Part shown: positions 14,363-21,296 of the stretch, one piece after another
Position numbering within the stretch: position 1 is the first letter of the stretch
Layout of the letters: each line of letters starts with the position of its first letter
Assembly (NCBI GenBank): GCA_041191405.1
Contig: JBEEOW010000047.1
Location: 1 to 21,296, forward strand
Source: JBEEOW01 sp041191405
GTDB taxonomy: Bacteria; Bacteroidota; Bacteroidia; Cytophagales; UBA9547
Reading direction: 5' to 3'
Length of the DNA: 21,296 nt
Notes under the pieces: model-generated
Database searches by the model: none
Seen by the model: the letters and a program-made list of their open reading frames with translations, nothing else
What the model was told of the DNA's origin: nothing
Translations under genes and position numbers: made by a program

Positions 14363-16105
14363 ATGCTTAGAACTCATAATTGTGGCGAACTTCGCCTTTC
14401 TGATGTAAATAATACTGTTACTCTTTGCGGTTGGGCTCACGTAATACGTGACAAAGGCTCTATGCTTTGGGTTGATTTAAGAGACCGTTATGGTATTACC
14501 CAATTATTGTTTGACCAAGCTAATGATGAATTAATTACCAAAGCTCGTACGCTAGGGCGTGAATTTGTAATTAAAGCTACTGGTGTGGTAATTGAGCGTG
14601 TATCTAAAACAAATAAAATTGAAACTGGAGATATTGAAATTCAGGTTACTGAATTTGAAATTTTAAATCCAGCTAAATTACCTCCATTTTTAATTGACGA
14701 TAAAACTGATGGTGGCGATGATATCAGAATGAAATATCGTTACCTTGATTTAAGAAGAAATGTTGTGCGTAAAAATCTTGAGTTACGTCACAGGGTTTCA
14801 AAAGAAACTAGAAATTACCTAGATTCTCAAGCATTTATTGAAGTTGAAACGCCAGTTTTAATTAAATCAACGCCTGAAGGAGCTAGAGATTTCGTGGTTC
14901 CTAGTCGTATGAACCCAGGTGAGTTTTATGCTTTACCTCAATCTCCTCAAACTTTCAAACAGTTATTAATGGTTTCGGGATTTGACCGTTACTACCAAAT
15001 TGTGAAATGTTTTAGAGACGAGGATTTAAGAGCCGACCGTCAGCCAGAATTTACACAAATAGATTGCGAAATGAGTTTTGTAGAGCAGGAAGACATTTTA
15101 AATATGTTCGAAGGCTTAGCAATTCATCTTTTCAAAACAATCAAAGGCATTGATATACCTAAGTTATCACGTATGACTTTTGCTGATGCCATGAAATATT
15201 ATGGTAACGACAAACCAGATATCCGTTTTGATATGAAGTTTGTTGACTTTACTGATTTTGCAAAAGGTAAAGGTTTCCCAGTATTTGATGAAGCCGAATA
15301 TATTGTGGCTATCAATGCAAAAGGTGCTGCTAGCTATACTCGTAAACAAATTGATGAACTAACAGAGTGGGTTAAGCGTCCGCAAATTGGTGCAAAAGGT
15401 TTAGTTTATGCAAGAGTTGAAGCGGATGGAACCTTGAAGTCGTCTGTTGATAAATTCTACTCACAAGATGATTTAAATGCTTGGAAACAAGCTACCAATG
15501 CAGAAGCAGGAGATTTAATTTTGATTTTAGGTGGTGGCTTAAATGCGACACGTAAAGCTATGTCGGAGTTACGTTTGGAAATGGGTAATCGCCTAGGTTT
15601 ACGTAATCCAGAAGTGTATTCAGCACACTGGGTAGTTGATTTTCCATTGTTTGAGTACAGCGAAGAAGAAAATCGTTACTTTGCAATGCACCATCCATTT
15701 ACCTCGCCAAAACCAGAGGATATTCCATTGTTAGAAACCGACCCAGGAGTTGTTCGTGCAAATGCTTATGACATGGTTATCAACGGAGTAGAAGTTGGTG
15801 GAGGTTCAATTAGAATTTATGATAGAGCATTACAATCAAAAATGTTCTCATTATTAGGATTTACCGAGGAAGAGGCTAAACATCAATTTGGATTCTTGTT
15901 AGATGCCTTTGAATACGGAGCACCTCCACATGGTGGTTTGGCATTTGGTTTAGACAGACTTTGTTCTCTTTTCGGAGGTGTAGATACCATCAGAGATTTC
16001 ATTGCATTCCCTAAAAACAATTCGGGTAGAGATGTAATGATAGATGCTCCTTCAACTATTGATGATAAACAGTTGAATGAGTTGAAGATTGCTGTAAAGG
16101 CTTAG
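14363..16105 (+). CDS. aspS: Aspartyl-tRNA synthetase (bacterial type)
   Basis: Charges tRNA-Asp with aspartate in the cytoplasm. Domain order is an OB-fold anticodon-binding domain (about 1-105, with WVDLRDRYGITQLLF), then the class II catalytic core with motif 1 around FIEVETPVL (158-166), motif 2 FRDEDLRADRQPEFTQID (217-234) and motif 3 GLAFGLDRL (525-533). The bacteria-specific GAD insertion lies at about 290-410. The 580-aa length is normal for the bacterial form. Whether it is strict for tRNA-Asp or also charges tRNA-Asn cannot be decided here. The start at 14363 is directly preceded by the heptad repeat tract. The gene is alone, with a terminator 31 bases after its stop. Confidence 0.96.
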   Translation: MLRTHNCGELRLSDVNNTVTLCGWAHVIRDKGSMLWVDLRDRYGITQLLFDQANDELITKARTLGREFVIKATGVVIERVSKTNKIETGDIEIQVTEFEILNPAKLPPFLIDDKTDGGDDIRMKYRYLDLRRNVVRKNLELRHRVSKETRNYLDSQAFIEVETPVLIKSTPEGARDFVVPSRMNPGEFYALPQSPQTFKQLLMVSGFDRYYQIVKCFRDEDLRADRQPEFTQIDCEMSFVEQEDILNMFEGLAIHLFKTIKGIDIPKLSRMTFADAMKYYGNDKPDIRFDMKFVDFTDFAKGKGFPVFDEAEYIVAINAKGAASYTRKQIDELTEWVKRPQIGAKGLVYARVEADGTLKSSVDKFYSQDDLNAWKQATNAEAGDLILILGGGLNATRKAMSELRLEMGNRLGLRNPEVYSAHWVVDFPLFEYSEEENRYFAMHHPFTSPKPEDIPLLETDPGVVRANAYDMVINGVEVGGGSIRIYDRALQSKMFSLLGFTEEEAKHQFGFLLDAFEYGAPPHGGLAFGLDRLCSLFGGVDTIRDFIAFPKNNSGRDVMIDAPSTIDDKQLNELKIAVKA

Positions 16106-16135
16106 TTTAAAATTGTTTATATAGGGATATATTAT

Positions 16136-16170
16136 CGAAGCCATCGTTTTAACGATGGCTTCGGTTGTTT
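16136..16170 (+). terminator. Terminator of aspS
   Basis: CGAAGCCATCGTT (16136-16148) pairs perfectly with AACGATGGCTTCG (16151-16163), then a short GT-rich tail. The hairpin is strong and the T tract weak. It ends 17 bases before the next start. Confidence 0.75.
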
Positions 16171-16186
16171 AAAAGAAAATTGAATC

Positions 16187-16651
16187 ATGAAAAATACAAT
16201 CAGTATACTTATTTTTTCATTTATATTTTCCTTCTGTACTCATAAAAGAGAAGTTAAAAATGAAGTGGTTAATAGAGTTCCTAAAGATTCAGTAAAAGAA
16301 ATTGAAGTACGCAAAATCATCTCAAAATATCCTAATTTCCATTATAAGGGAGAAGATGATTCTACATTTCAGTATTTAAGTGTAAAATTTATTGATTTTA
16401 AAACTATTAAATATAGACGTTCTGCATCTTCAAAAATTGTTGATTGTTTTAATCAATATGAAGGTATTGCCTATTTAAATAGTAGTAAATCATTAAAAGA
16501 AAAAATAATTTTTACTGATTCTAAAAATAGAAAAATTTCATATCTATTTGATTTAGATACCAATAAGGTCGAATGTAAATCTCCAAAATTCTACAATTCT
16601 ATTGAATTTTGTGAAAGACTCATTTATGATAATATACTTGAAAAACAATAA
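16187..16651 (+). CDS. Putative small lipoprotein, unknown
   Basis: A 154-aa protein I do not recognise. The first 17 residues look like a lipoprotein leader (MKNTISILIFSFIFSFC), but Phe directly before the cysteine is unusual for a lipobox, where Gly, Ala or Ser is normal; it may instead be a plain signal peptide. The mature part is Lys-rich and polar with three more cysteines (KIVDCFNQYEG, VECKSP, EFCERL). It could be a small periplasmic domain. Codon use looks like its neighbours. It converges on the metalloprotease gene with only three bases between the two stops and no terminator, so the transcripts probably overlap. Confidence 0.65.
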   Translation: MKNTISILIFSFIFSFCTHKREVKNEVVNRVPKDSVKEIEVRKIISKYPNFHYKGEDDSTFQYLSVKFIDFKTIKYRRSASSKIVDCFNQYEGIAYLNSSKSLKEKIIFTDSKNRKISYLFDLDTNKVECKSPKFYNSIEFCERLIYDNILEKQ

Positions 16652-16654
16652 CTC

Positions 16655-18310
16655 TTACTCCACCTTCAAACTATCAACTTTAAATTCATCAAACTGAATA
16701 GTGTATATTTTTTTCTTATTACAAGGGTTGGTTGCTTCAATTTGAATGCCTTTATTTACAATTTCGGCTTTGGTTCTAAATCTGAAATTCAATTTGTCTT
16801 TTGTGGCGTGTTTGCTACTTGTTAGGCGTTTACCTTTTTTAGTTGTAATGCGGTAAAGTATATTTTTTTGTAAGCCTGATACATTTATCTGCAAAGCAGA
16901 ATCAGGTAATGAAGGTGTTGAAAACCAGCGGTGAGTGTATTTTATTTTAGATTTAAAATCTGGCAATACTTTTACCCAACGTTTATCGGTAAGTACATAA
17001 TCGCAATTTTGAACTGAGTCGCAGGTGGTTACTGAAAATAGTGTTTTTTCATAAACAGGTGCACTTTCTAAAGCGATGGTAGCTCCGTTTCCTTTTATAA
17101 TTTTGCCAACAGGTTTTCCGTTTTGACGCAATTGATAATTAACCCCAAACTTGGTTTTATTTACATTAACAATCGTTTTTTCTCCTTTACAAACTAAATC
17201 ACCTTTTAAAGTTAAATATGAATCTGGTATAATATGAATTTTAAATTTACGCTTAATGGTGCAATAACCCGGACGCATTAAATATAAACTCACAACAGTA
17301 TCAGTAGTTGGTTTTAAGGTTATATGCGAAAGTGTATCACCAGTTGACCAACGATAATTTTGTCCGCCACGAGCAAATATGGTTACAGGCATTTCAGGGA
17401 AAATTAATGTATCTGAAATACCGTATTGTATATCAAGTTGTTGTAAGTGAGTTTTAAAGTTGCAATAGTTGTAAACCATTTTATTGTATTGGTCTTTCGT
17501 AAAATGATTTCTACAATTATTTCTCCCATACGACATAAAATTGGTTTCATCAGGGCGATAGCTATTTTTGTTTTTATCTTTGGTTGTGCCGGTATAATTG
17601 CAGTCATCGTCAAGCATCATGGCTGTTAATCCAGGGTCGGCGGGTGTGTCGCAAATTAAGTCTCCCGCTTTATGGCAATTTTCGCCATTTGCTAATTCTA
17701 CCCCAAATACTCGTTCGTGGGTGTGGTATAAACCAAAAAAGTGCCCCATTTCGTGTGTTATGCTTGAATAACCAACTTCGCAACAACCACCTCTAATTAC
17801 CAAAATGTCTTTTTGTTGCAGAGGGAAATAAGTATATCCGCAGGCGCTTCCAGGTTCGTCGAGGGTAAGTTTGTTTACAAAAAATATATTGATGTGGCCT
17901 TTTTTAGTGTATTTTAATAGTTCATCTTCGTCTGCTTTTTTGTAATTAAATAAATTTTCATCTTTAACATAAATCGTATTACAGACTTCAAATTGAATAT
18001 TAATTGGAGTAAAAGCACTTGTCAATTGACTTACTGCATGAATAATTTGGTCTTCAACTGCCGCAGCATTTCCTTCTTCGTCCTCAAAAATAATTACATT
18101 TATAGGTAAAATAGTGTGGTAATCAAGAGGTGTTAAATGCTCAGCATAAGTGATGTTATGCTCAAGTTCGTACTTTACTTGCTCTTTCGAAACTTGTGTT
18201 CCGCAGTTTTTATCATGCCCTAATTCTGTACGCAATAAAATGAGCCCTATAATTAATAGGCCTATTAAAACTGTTTTAAAATATGGTTTCTTTACAAATT
18301 CAAAAGTCAT
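16655..18310 (-). CDS. M43 (pappalysin-like) zinc metalloprotease, membrane-anchored or exported
   Basis: From the ATG at 18310 this protein has 551 aa. An N-terminal hydrophobic segment (about 11-28, KTVLIGLLIIGLILLRT) is an anchor or signal. The metzincin domain follows with HEMGHFFGLYH (His186, Glu187, His190, His196) and the Met-turn NFMSYG (Met259), the M43 layout of pappalysin/ulilysin. The Cys-rich stretch GENCHKAGDLICDTPADPG is also typical of M43B. After the catalytic domain come two Ig-like modules of Bacteroidota secreted type (RWSTGDTLSHITLKPTTDT near 330-350). No T9SS sorting domain is seen at the C-terminus. An upstream TTG would add three residues. It follows the MBL-fold gene by 61 bases with no clear terminator between. 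Confidence 0.88.
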   Translation of the reverse strand: MTFEFVKKPYFKTVLIGLLIIGLILLRTELGHDKNCGTQVSKEQVKYELEHNITYAEHLTPLDYHTILPINVIIFEDEEGNAAAVEDQIIHAVSQLTSAFTPINIQFEVCNTIYVKDENLFNYKKADEDELLKYTKKGHINIFFVNKLTLDEPGSACGYTYFPLQQKDILVIRGGCCEVGYSSITHEMGHFFGLYHTHERVFGVELANGENCHKAGDLICDTPADPGLTAMMLDDDCNYTGTTKDKNKNSYRPDETNFMSYGRNNCRNHFTKDQYNKMVYNYCNFKTHLQQLDIQYGISDTLIFPEMPVTIFARGGQNYRWSTGDTLSHITLKPTTDTVVSLYLMRPGYCTIKRKFKIHIIPDSYLTLKGDLVCKGEKTIVNVNKTKFGVNYQLRQNGKPVGKIIKGNGATIALESAPVYEKTLFSVTTCDSVQNCDYVLTDKRWVKVLPDFKSKIKYTHRWFSTPSLPDSALQINVSGLQKNILYRITTKKGKRLTSSKHATKDKLNFRFRTKAEIVNKGIQIEATNPCNKKKIYTIQFDEFKVDSLKVE

Positions 18311-18371
18311 TACAAGCAATTAGCAATATTTTATGCCATATTCCAAAATTATGGAAAAAGTAGTGAAAATT

Positions 18372-19451
18372 TCAACCCATTTGCCAAACTAATCCAGGTT
18401 TTAAAATATGTAATTTACCTTGCAAAGTATTCGTTTCTTGTGCTTTTTTAAGTAATTGTTCTGGTTCGCCTGCTGGTTCGTCGCTCAAATCAAAAGTGCC
18501 ATAATGCATTGGTATAAAATGTTTTGCTTTTAAATCATTAAAACCTTGCACTGCTTCATCTGGCGAAACATGGTTTTCTTTCATAATATGCTCAGGTTTA
18601 TACGCACCCACAGGCATAAATGCAATGTCTATATTTGGAAAAATTGTTGCAATTTCCTTAAAATGAACATCATAAGCGGTATCAGCAGCAAAATAGATAG
18701 TTTTAATAGCTGATTGAATCATAAAACTTCCCCAAAGTCTTTTGTTTAAATCAGTTAAACCACGTTTGCACCAATGTTTTGCTGGTAAATAGGTAATTTT
18801 TAAACCATTTTCAGTTTTATATTCTTGAAACCAAGATGCTTCTTGTACTGCATGTTTTTTAGAGATGCCATTTATAATTTCTCCAAGTCCGAATGTGGTT
18901 AAAATTTTTACATTGGGGTTTTGGGCTAAAAGTATTTTTAATGAAGGAATATCACAGTGGTCTCTGTGGTCGTGAGATAGTAAAATATAATCTAATCCAG
19001 TTATTTCTTCTGGTTTACAAGGGAGTTTACTTAACCTACCAATCATTGGGAGTTTACCTAAAATGGGGTCAGTAATAATAACTTTTCCTGCAATTTTCAT
19101 TATAAAACTTGAGTGACCAAGCCAAACAACTTCGTTTTCATTTAATGAAGTTGGTTTGTTATTTGGTATAATTTCAAGTTTAAAAGTATCTGCTTTTTTA
19201 GCTTCTTTTAAGGGATTTTTGCCCCATTTCCATTTAATTATATCAATAAATTTCTTTGCTTGTATTTCAGGTTCATATACAAAAGTGTTGTTAACTAACT
19301 TGTTACCATTCCAATTTGGTTTAATGGTAACTAAGTCAGGATTAAGTTTAAAAGAAATTTTATTGGTATCGTTCGCCATTGTAAGGGTATTGTTAATCAG
19401 TAAAGAAGCCGTAGCTAAACCAACTATTTTAATTGATTCTCTTCTGGTCAT
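18372..19451 (-). CDS. Tat-signal metallo-beta-lactamase-fold hydrolase (RomA/NAPE-PLD-like)
   Basis: A 359-aa MBL-fold enzyme. The N-terminus MTRRESIKIVGLATASLLI has a twin-arginine and hydrophobic core typical of Tat export, placing it in the periplasm. Metal ligands are visible: SHDHRDHCD (His160, His162, Asp164, His165), His226 in LPAKHW, Asp257 in FAADTAYD and His316 in PMHYGTF. WLGHSSF (110-116) and DPILGKLP fit the branch containing E. coli RomA-like proteins and the phospholipase D NAPE-PLD. The substrate is therefore possibly a phospholipid but unproven; UlaG-like lactonases are related alternatives. It is the first gene of a likely pair with the M43 protease. A TM anchor instead of Tat cleavage is possible. 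Confidence 0.85.
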   Translation of the reverse strand: MTRRESIKIVGLATASLLINNTLTMANDTNKISFKLNPDLVTIKPNWNGNKLVNNTFVYEPEIQAKKFIDIIKWKWGKNPLKEAKKADTFKLEIIPNNKPTSLNENEVVWLGHSSFIMKIAGKVIITDPILGKLPMIGRLSKLPCKPEEITGLDYILLSHDHRDHCDIPSLKILLAQNPNVKILTTFGLGEIINGISKKHAVQEASWFQEYKTENGLKITYLPAKHWCKRGLTDLNKRLWGSFMIQSAIKTIYFAADTAYDVHFKEIATIFPNIDIAFMPVGAYKPEHIMKENHVSPDEAVQGFNDLKAKHFIPMHYGTFDLSDEPAGEPEQLLKKAQETNTLQGKLHILKPGLVWQMG

Positions 19452-19631
19452 TTGATTTATATTTACTGTAAATAAAAGTATTTATTTCATATAAAAAATA
19501 GATTATTCGGTAAATAAACTATTTTCAAGGGTGAAATAACAGTTATACTCAGACCTTTTATTTCAATGATTAAATTTATTTTTACTTTTAGTATTTTATT
19601 GTTTAAGTCTCTAACTCTAATTATTAAAATT

Positions 19632-19657
19632 TGTTATATTTTACATCTAATATAACA
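19632..19657 (+). promoter_or_regulatory. 9-bp inverted repeat upstream of the DUF218 gene
   Basis: TGTTATATT (19632-19640) and AATATAACA (19649-19657) are perfect inverted copies with an eight-base spacer (26 bp in all), ending nine bases before the ATG at 19667. Size and symmetry fit a dimeric repressor operator. AT-rich, so chance cannot be excluded. Confidence 0.4.
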
Positions 19658-19666
19658 GCAGATATA

Positions 19667-20218
19667 ATGAAATACAGATTTTTACTAATAATACCTTTCG
19701 TTTTTATGCTTTTGCATATTGCTTTAACTTTTATTGATGGTTTGTATTCTAAACCTATCAAATCTGACATTGCATTAGTGATTGGGAACACTGTAAACGC
19801 AGATGGTACTTTGTCAGATAGATTAAAACAGCGTTTACTCTGTGCTATTGATTTATACTCTAACCAACAAATTAGCAGAATTATTGTAAGTGGTGGTTTG
19901 GGAAAAGAAGGTTTTTGGGAAGGAGATAAAATGAAAGTTTTTCTTTTGGAAAATGGCATTCCAAGTAAAAACATAATCGTTGACAATTATGGAAATACAA
20001 CTGAACTTTCTGTTTTGAATTCTATTAAGCTTCAGCAAAAATTGAAATTTAAAAGTATTGTCATTGTTTCTCAATATTTTCATTTAACAAGAAGTAAAAT
20101 GTTATTTAGAAAACATCATATTAAAAATGTATCTGCAATTGCACCGTTGTATTTTGAATTGCGTGATTTTTATGCCTTGATTCGTGAGTTTTTTGCTTAT
20201 TATTCGCAATTATTCTAA
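19667..20218 (+). CDS. DUF218 (YdcF/SanA-like) membrane-anchored protein
   Basis: A 183-aa protein from the ATG at 19667; a TTG 12 codons upstream would run through the inverted repeat and is unlikely. One N-terminal membrane segment (about 4-24, RFLLIIPFVFMLLHIALTFID) is followed by a DUF218 domain: ALVIGNTVNADGTLSDRLKQ (36-55), RIIVSGGLGKEG, an acidic/aromatic helix, DNYGNTTELSVLNS, and VSQYFHLTRSKM. DUF218 relatives include SanA, linked to envelope permeability and vancomycin resistance, and YdcF, which binds S-adenosylmethionine. The domain probably faces the periplasm. The biochemical activity is unknown in most members. It converges on psd, with a shared hairpin between. Confidence 0.85.
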   Translation: MKYRFLLIIPFVFMLLHIALTFIDGLYSKPIKSDIALVIGNTVNADGTLSDRLKQRLLCAIDLYSNQQISRIIVSGGLGKEGFWEGDKMKVFLLENGIPSKNIIVDNYGNTTELSVLNSIKLQQKLKFKSIVIVSQYFHLTRSKMLFRKHHIKNVSAIAPLYFELRDFYALIREFFAYYSQLF

Positions 20219-20221
20219 AAA

Positions 20222-20251
20222 CAAAAAAGCTTGAAAGTTTCCTTCCAAGCT
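20222..20251 (-). terminator. Terminator of psd
   Basis: On the minus strand AGCTTGGAAG, loop GAAA, CTTTCAAGCT (one G-U pair) is followed by six T's: a standard terminator 55 bases after the psd stop. On the plus strand the same hairpin has one mismatch and a later T run, so it may also end the DUF218 transcript. Confidence 0.75.
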
Positions 20252-20266
20252 CATTAATTTTTTATT

Positions 20267-20301
20267 TTAAGTCTTAAGTCTTATGTCTTTTATCTTAAGT
20301 C
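20267..20301. repeat. 7-bp tandem tract (5 units) at the psd 3' end
   Basis: Five consecutive heptads: TTAAGTC, TTAAGTC, TTATGTC, TTTTATC, TTAAGTC. The tract ends five bases from the psd stop codon and lies between psd and its terminator, so it would be transcribed as the psd 3' untranslated region. Confidence 0.85.
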
Positions 20302-20306
20302 AAAAA

Positions 20307-20972
20307 CTAAACCAATTCAGCAATTACTGTTTCGCCACCAACTGGTTTATCTCCTAAGTTTACTAGTATTTTTGCATCCAATGGTAAGAATATATCAATT
20401 CTAGAACCGAATTTAATGAAACCATATTCTTCACCTTGTTTCACTTTGTCACCTTCTTTGATGTACCAAACAATTCGTCTAGCTAATGCTCCAGCAATTT
20501 GACGGAATAAAATTTCATGTCCACTTTCAGTTTCAACAACTGCTGTAGTACGTTCGTTATCAGTACTTGATTTTGGGTGCCAAGCTACCAAAAACAATCC
20601 TGGGTGATATTTGAAAAACTTAACTACACCTGAAACCGGATTACGATTGCTGTGTACGTTAAATGGCGACATGAAAATAGATATTTGTCTGCGTGGACCT
20701 TTAAAATATTCATGTTCAACAGTTTCTTCAATAACTACCACTTTACCATCAGCAGGTGCAATTATATGCTTAGGGTTAATAACTGTAGTTCTTTTGGGGC
20801 TTCTAAAAAATTGTAAAACAATTAAAAACAATATTACACTAATTGTTCCCACTGAACAAAGAATCCATTGGTAACATGGGCATGTTAACCATTGATTTAA
20901 GCCTAAATTTATACCTCCTAAAACCACTGTGGCTAAAGCAAGCGATACGTATCCTTCTTTATGAATTGTCAT
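20307..20972 (-). CDS. psd: Phosphatidylserine decarboxylase (short, PSD-A type)
   Basis: Converts phosphatidylserine to phosphatidylethanolamine at the inner membrane. From the ATG at 20972 it has 221 aa. Two hydrophobic segments come first (about 10-28 and 36-56), then the catalytic domain: APADGKVV (Asp75 region), SIFMSPFNVHSNRNPVSG (His107) and the self-cleavage site KFGSRID (Gly189-Ser190), where Ser190 becomes the pyruvoyl group. The GS dipeptide and short length mark the compact PSD-A type rather than the E. coli type with LGST. A TTG six codons upstream is less likely. pssA, its usual partner, is not present. A 12-codon frame overlaps the start (see findings). Confidence 0.93.
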   Translation of the reverse strand: MTIHKEGYVSLALATVVLGGINLGLNQWLTCPCYQWILCSVGTISVILFLIVLQFFRSPKRTTVINPKHIIAPADGKVVVIEETVEHEYFKGPRRQISIFMSPFNVHSNRNPVSGVVKFFKYHPGLFLVAWHPKSSTDNERTTAVVETESGHEILFRQIAGALARRIVWYIKEGDKVKQGEEYGFIKFGSRIDIFLPLDAKILVNLGDKPVGGETVIAELV

Positions 20973-20978
20973 GACACA

Positions 20979-20986
20979 CAAAAATA
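20979..20986 (-). promoter_or_regulatory. Candidate -7 element very close to the psd start
   Basis: On the minus strand TATTTTTG matches TAnnTTTG exactly, only six bases before the psd ATG at 20972. If used, transcription would start at or next to the ATG, giving a leaderless mRNA. No -33 TTG is evident, so it may be a chance match. Confidence 0.25.
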
Positions 20987-21116
20987 ACAATTGTCATTAA
21001 ATTTTAAGCATAAAACTCATAATAAAATAATTTCTTCATAAAAAAATCATATTGGAGGTTAAAAATAAGTATTAGATTATATAAAATTATTCCTTTGCTA
21101 GTATATAAATCTACTG

Positions 21117-21154
21117 TTGCCCATGTTGGACTTATGTCCAACATGCAATTTTTA
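21117..21154 (+). terminator. Hairpin with T tract before the right-hand IS
   Basis: CATGTTGGAC (21122-21131), loop TTAT, and its exact complement (21136-21145); an outer TTGC/GCAA pair can extend it. The plus strand then reads AATTTTT. It ends 17 bases before the IS boundary and would stop rightward transcription entering the IS. No plus-strand gene lies just upstream, so its job is unclear. Confidence 0.55.
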
Positions 21155-21171
21155 GAATAAAATTATCTTAC

Positions 21172-21296
21172 TGTCTTGTCCTGAAATAGGTTTACACAAA
21201 GTAAGCATAAAATGGAAGGAAGAACAAAGGTTGTATACAGTGAAGCATTCAAACATTTAGTGTGTAAAGAGCACATCGATACAGGTTCAAGTTTGA
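21172..21296 (+). mobile_element. IS3-like insertion sequence, 5' end only
   Basis: The IS end begins TGTC at 21172 and continues GTCCTGAA, TAGGTT and CACA before an orfA start at 21212. This is the same end architecture as at 1-126 on the other strand, but not identical, so two related elements flank the window facing away from each other. The remainder is cut by the window edge. Confidence 0.7.
21212..21296 (+). CDS. IS3-family transposase OrfA, N-terminal fragment
   Basis: The ATG at 21212 opens a frame of 28 codons plus one base to the window edge. The peptide begins MEGRTKVVYSEAFKHLVCKE and continues HIDTGSSL. It aligns with the left-hand OrfA around YS-x-A/S-FK and the following VC/VV-x-E, the start of the helix-turn-helix. 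The start lies 40 bases inside the IS end as in the left copy. Whether the element is functional cannot be seen. Confidence 0.6.
   Translation, partial: MEGRTKVVYSEAFKHLVCKEHIDTGSSL

Noticed and set aside
1..21296. Composite transposon bounded by the two IS copies
   Set aside because: The two IS ends are clearly diverged, only their inner ends are visible, and the genes between are mostly housekeeping (lipB, lysC, aspS, psd) with ordinary composition for their phylum.

Overview
This is a gene-dense, AT-rich stretch (GC roughly one third by eye) of a Bacteroidota chromosome. The phylum call rests on a type IX secretion (T9SS) C-terminal sorting domain, leucine-rich and propeller/FN3/LamG surface proteins of Bacteroidota style, a eukaryote-like (GH13_8) branching enzyme, small DUF6132 and YgaP-like proteins, promoters of the TAnnTTTG type, and the lack of strong Shine-Dalgarno sequences. 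I cannot place it below phylum. No gap between genes exceeds 300 bases, and I see no tRNA, rRNA or CRISPR array.

Layout. Both ends lie inside related IS3-like insertion sequences whose 5' ends face each other (1-126 reading left, 21172-21296 reading right). From the left come lipB (octanoyltransferase) with a small conserved Bacteroidota partner gene, a small exported-protein candidate, and a tight six-gene minus-strand operon (1938-3688). That operon encodes only small cysteine-bearing proteins: DUF6132, HMA, rhodanese, YgaP-like membrane protein, OsmC and thioredoxin. Next are an unknown two-TM protein, lysC (aspartokinase), an Aer-like GAF/PAS sensor with no output domain, an exported LRR protein, and a minus-strand pair of arginase and eukaryote-type glgB. 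A large secreted propeller/FN3/LamG protein follows, interrupted by one in-frame TGA, then aspS, a lipoprotein candidate, an M43 (pappalysin-like) metalloprotease, a Tat-signal metallo-beta-lactamase-fold hydrolase, a DUF218 (SanA/YdcF-like) protein and psd.

How it fits together. The six-gene operon looks like a sulfane-sulfur/thiol or metal-thiol handling module: rhodanese for sulfur transfer, thioredoxin for reduction, OsmC for peroxide reduction, and two small membrane proteins with exposed Cys motifs. The rest is housekeeping (lipoylation, Asp-family amino acids, Asp-tRNA, phosphatidylethanolamine synthesis) mixed with secreted proteins. Most transcription units end in clear hairpin terminators.

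The least explained signal is a set of three intergenic tracts (165-199, 14320-14354, 20267-20301), each reading as five consecutive 7-bp units (35 bp). Each locus uses a different unit sequence, but the period is the same. The other main points are the cysteine-rich operon and its duplicated TTACATTGAA boxes, and the in-frame stop in the propeller gene.
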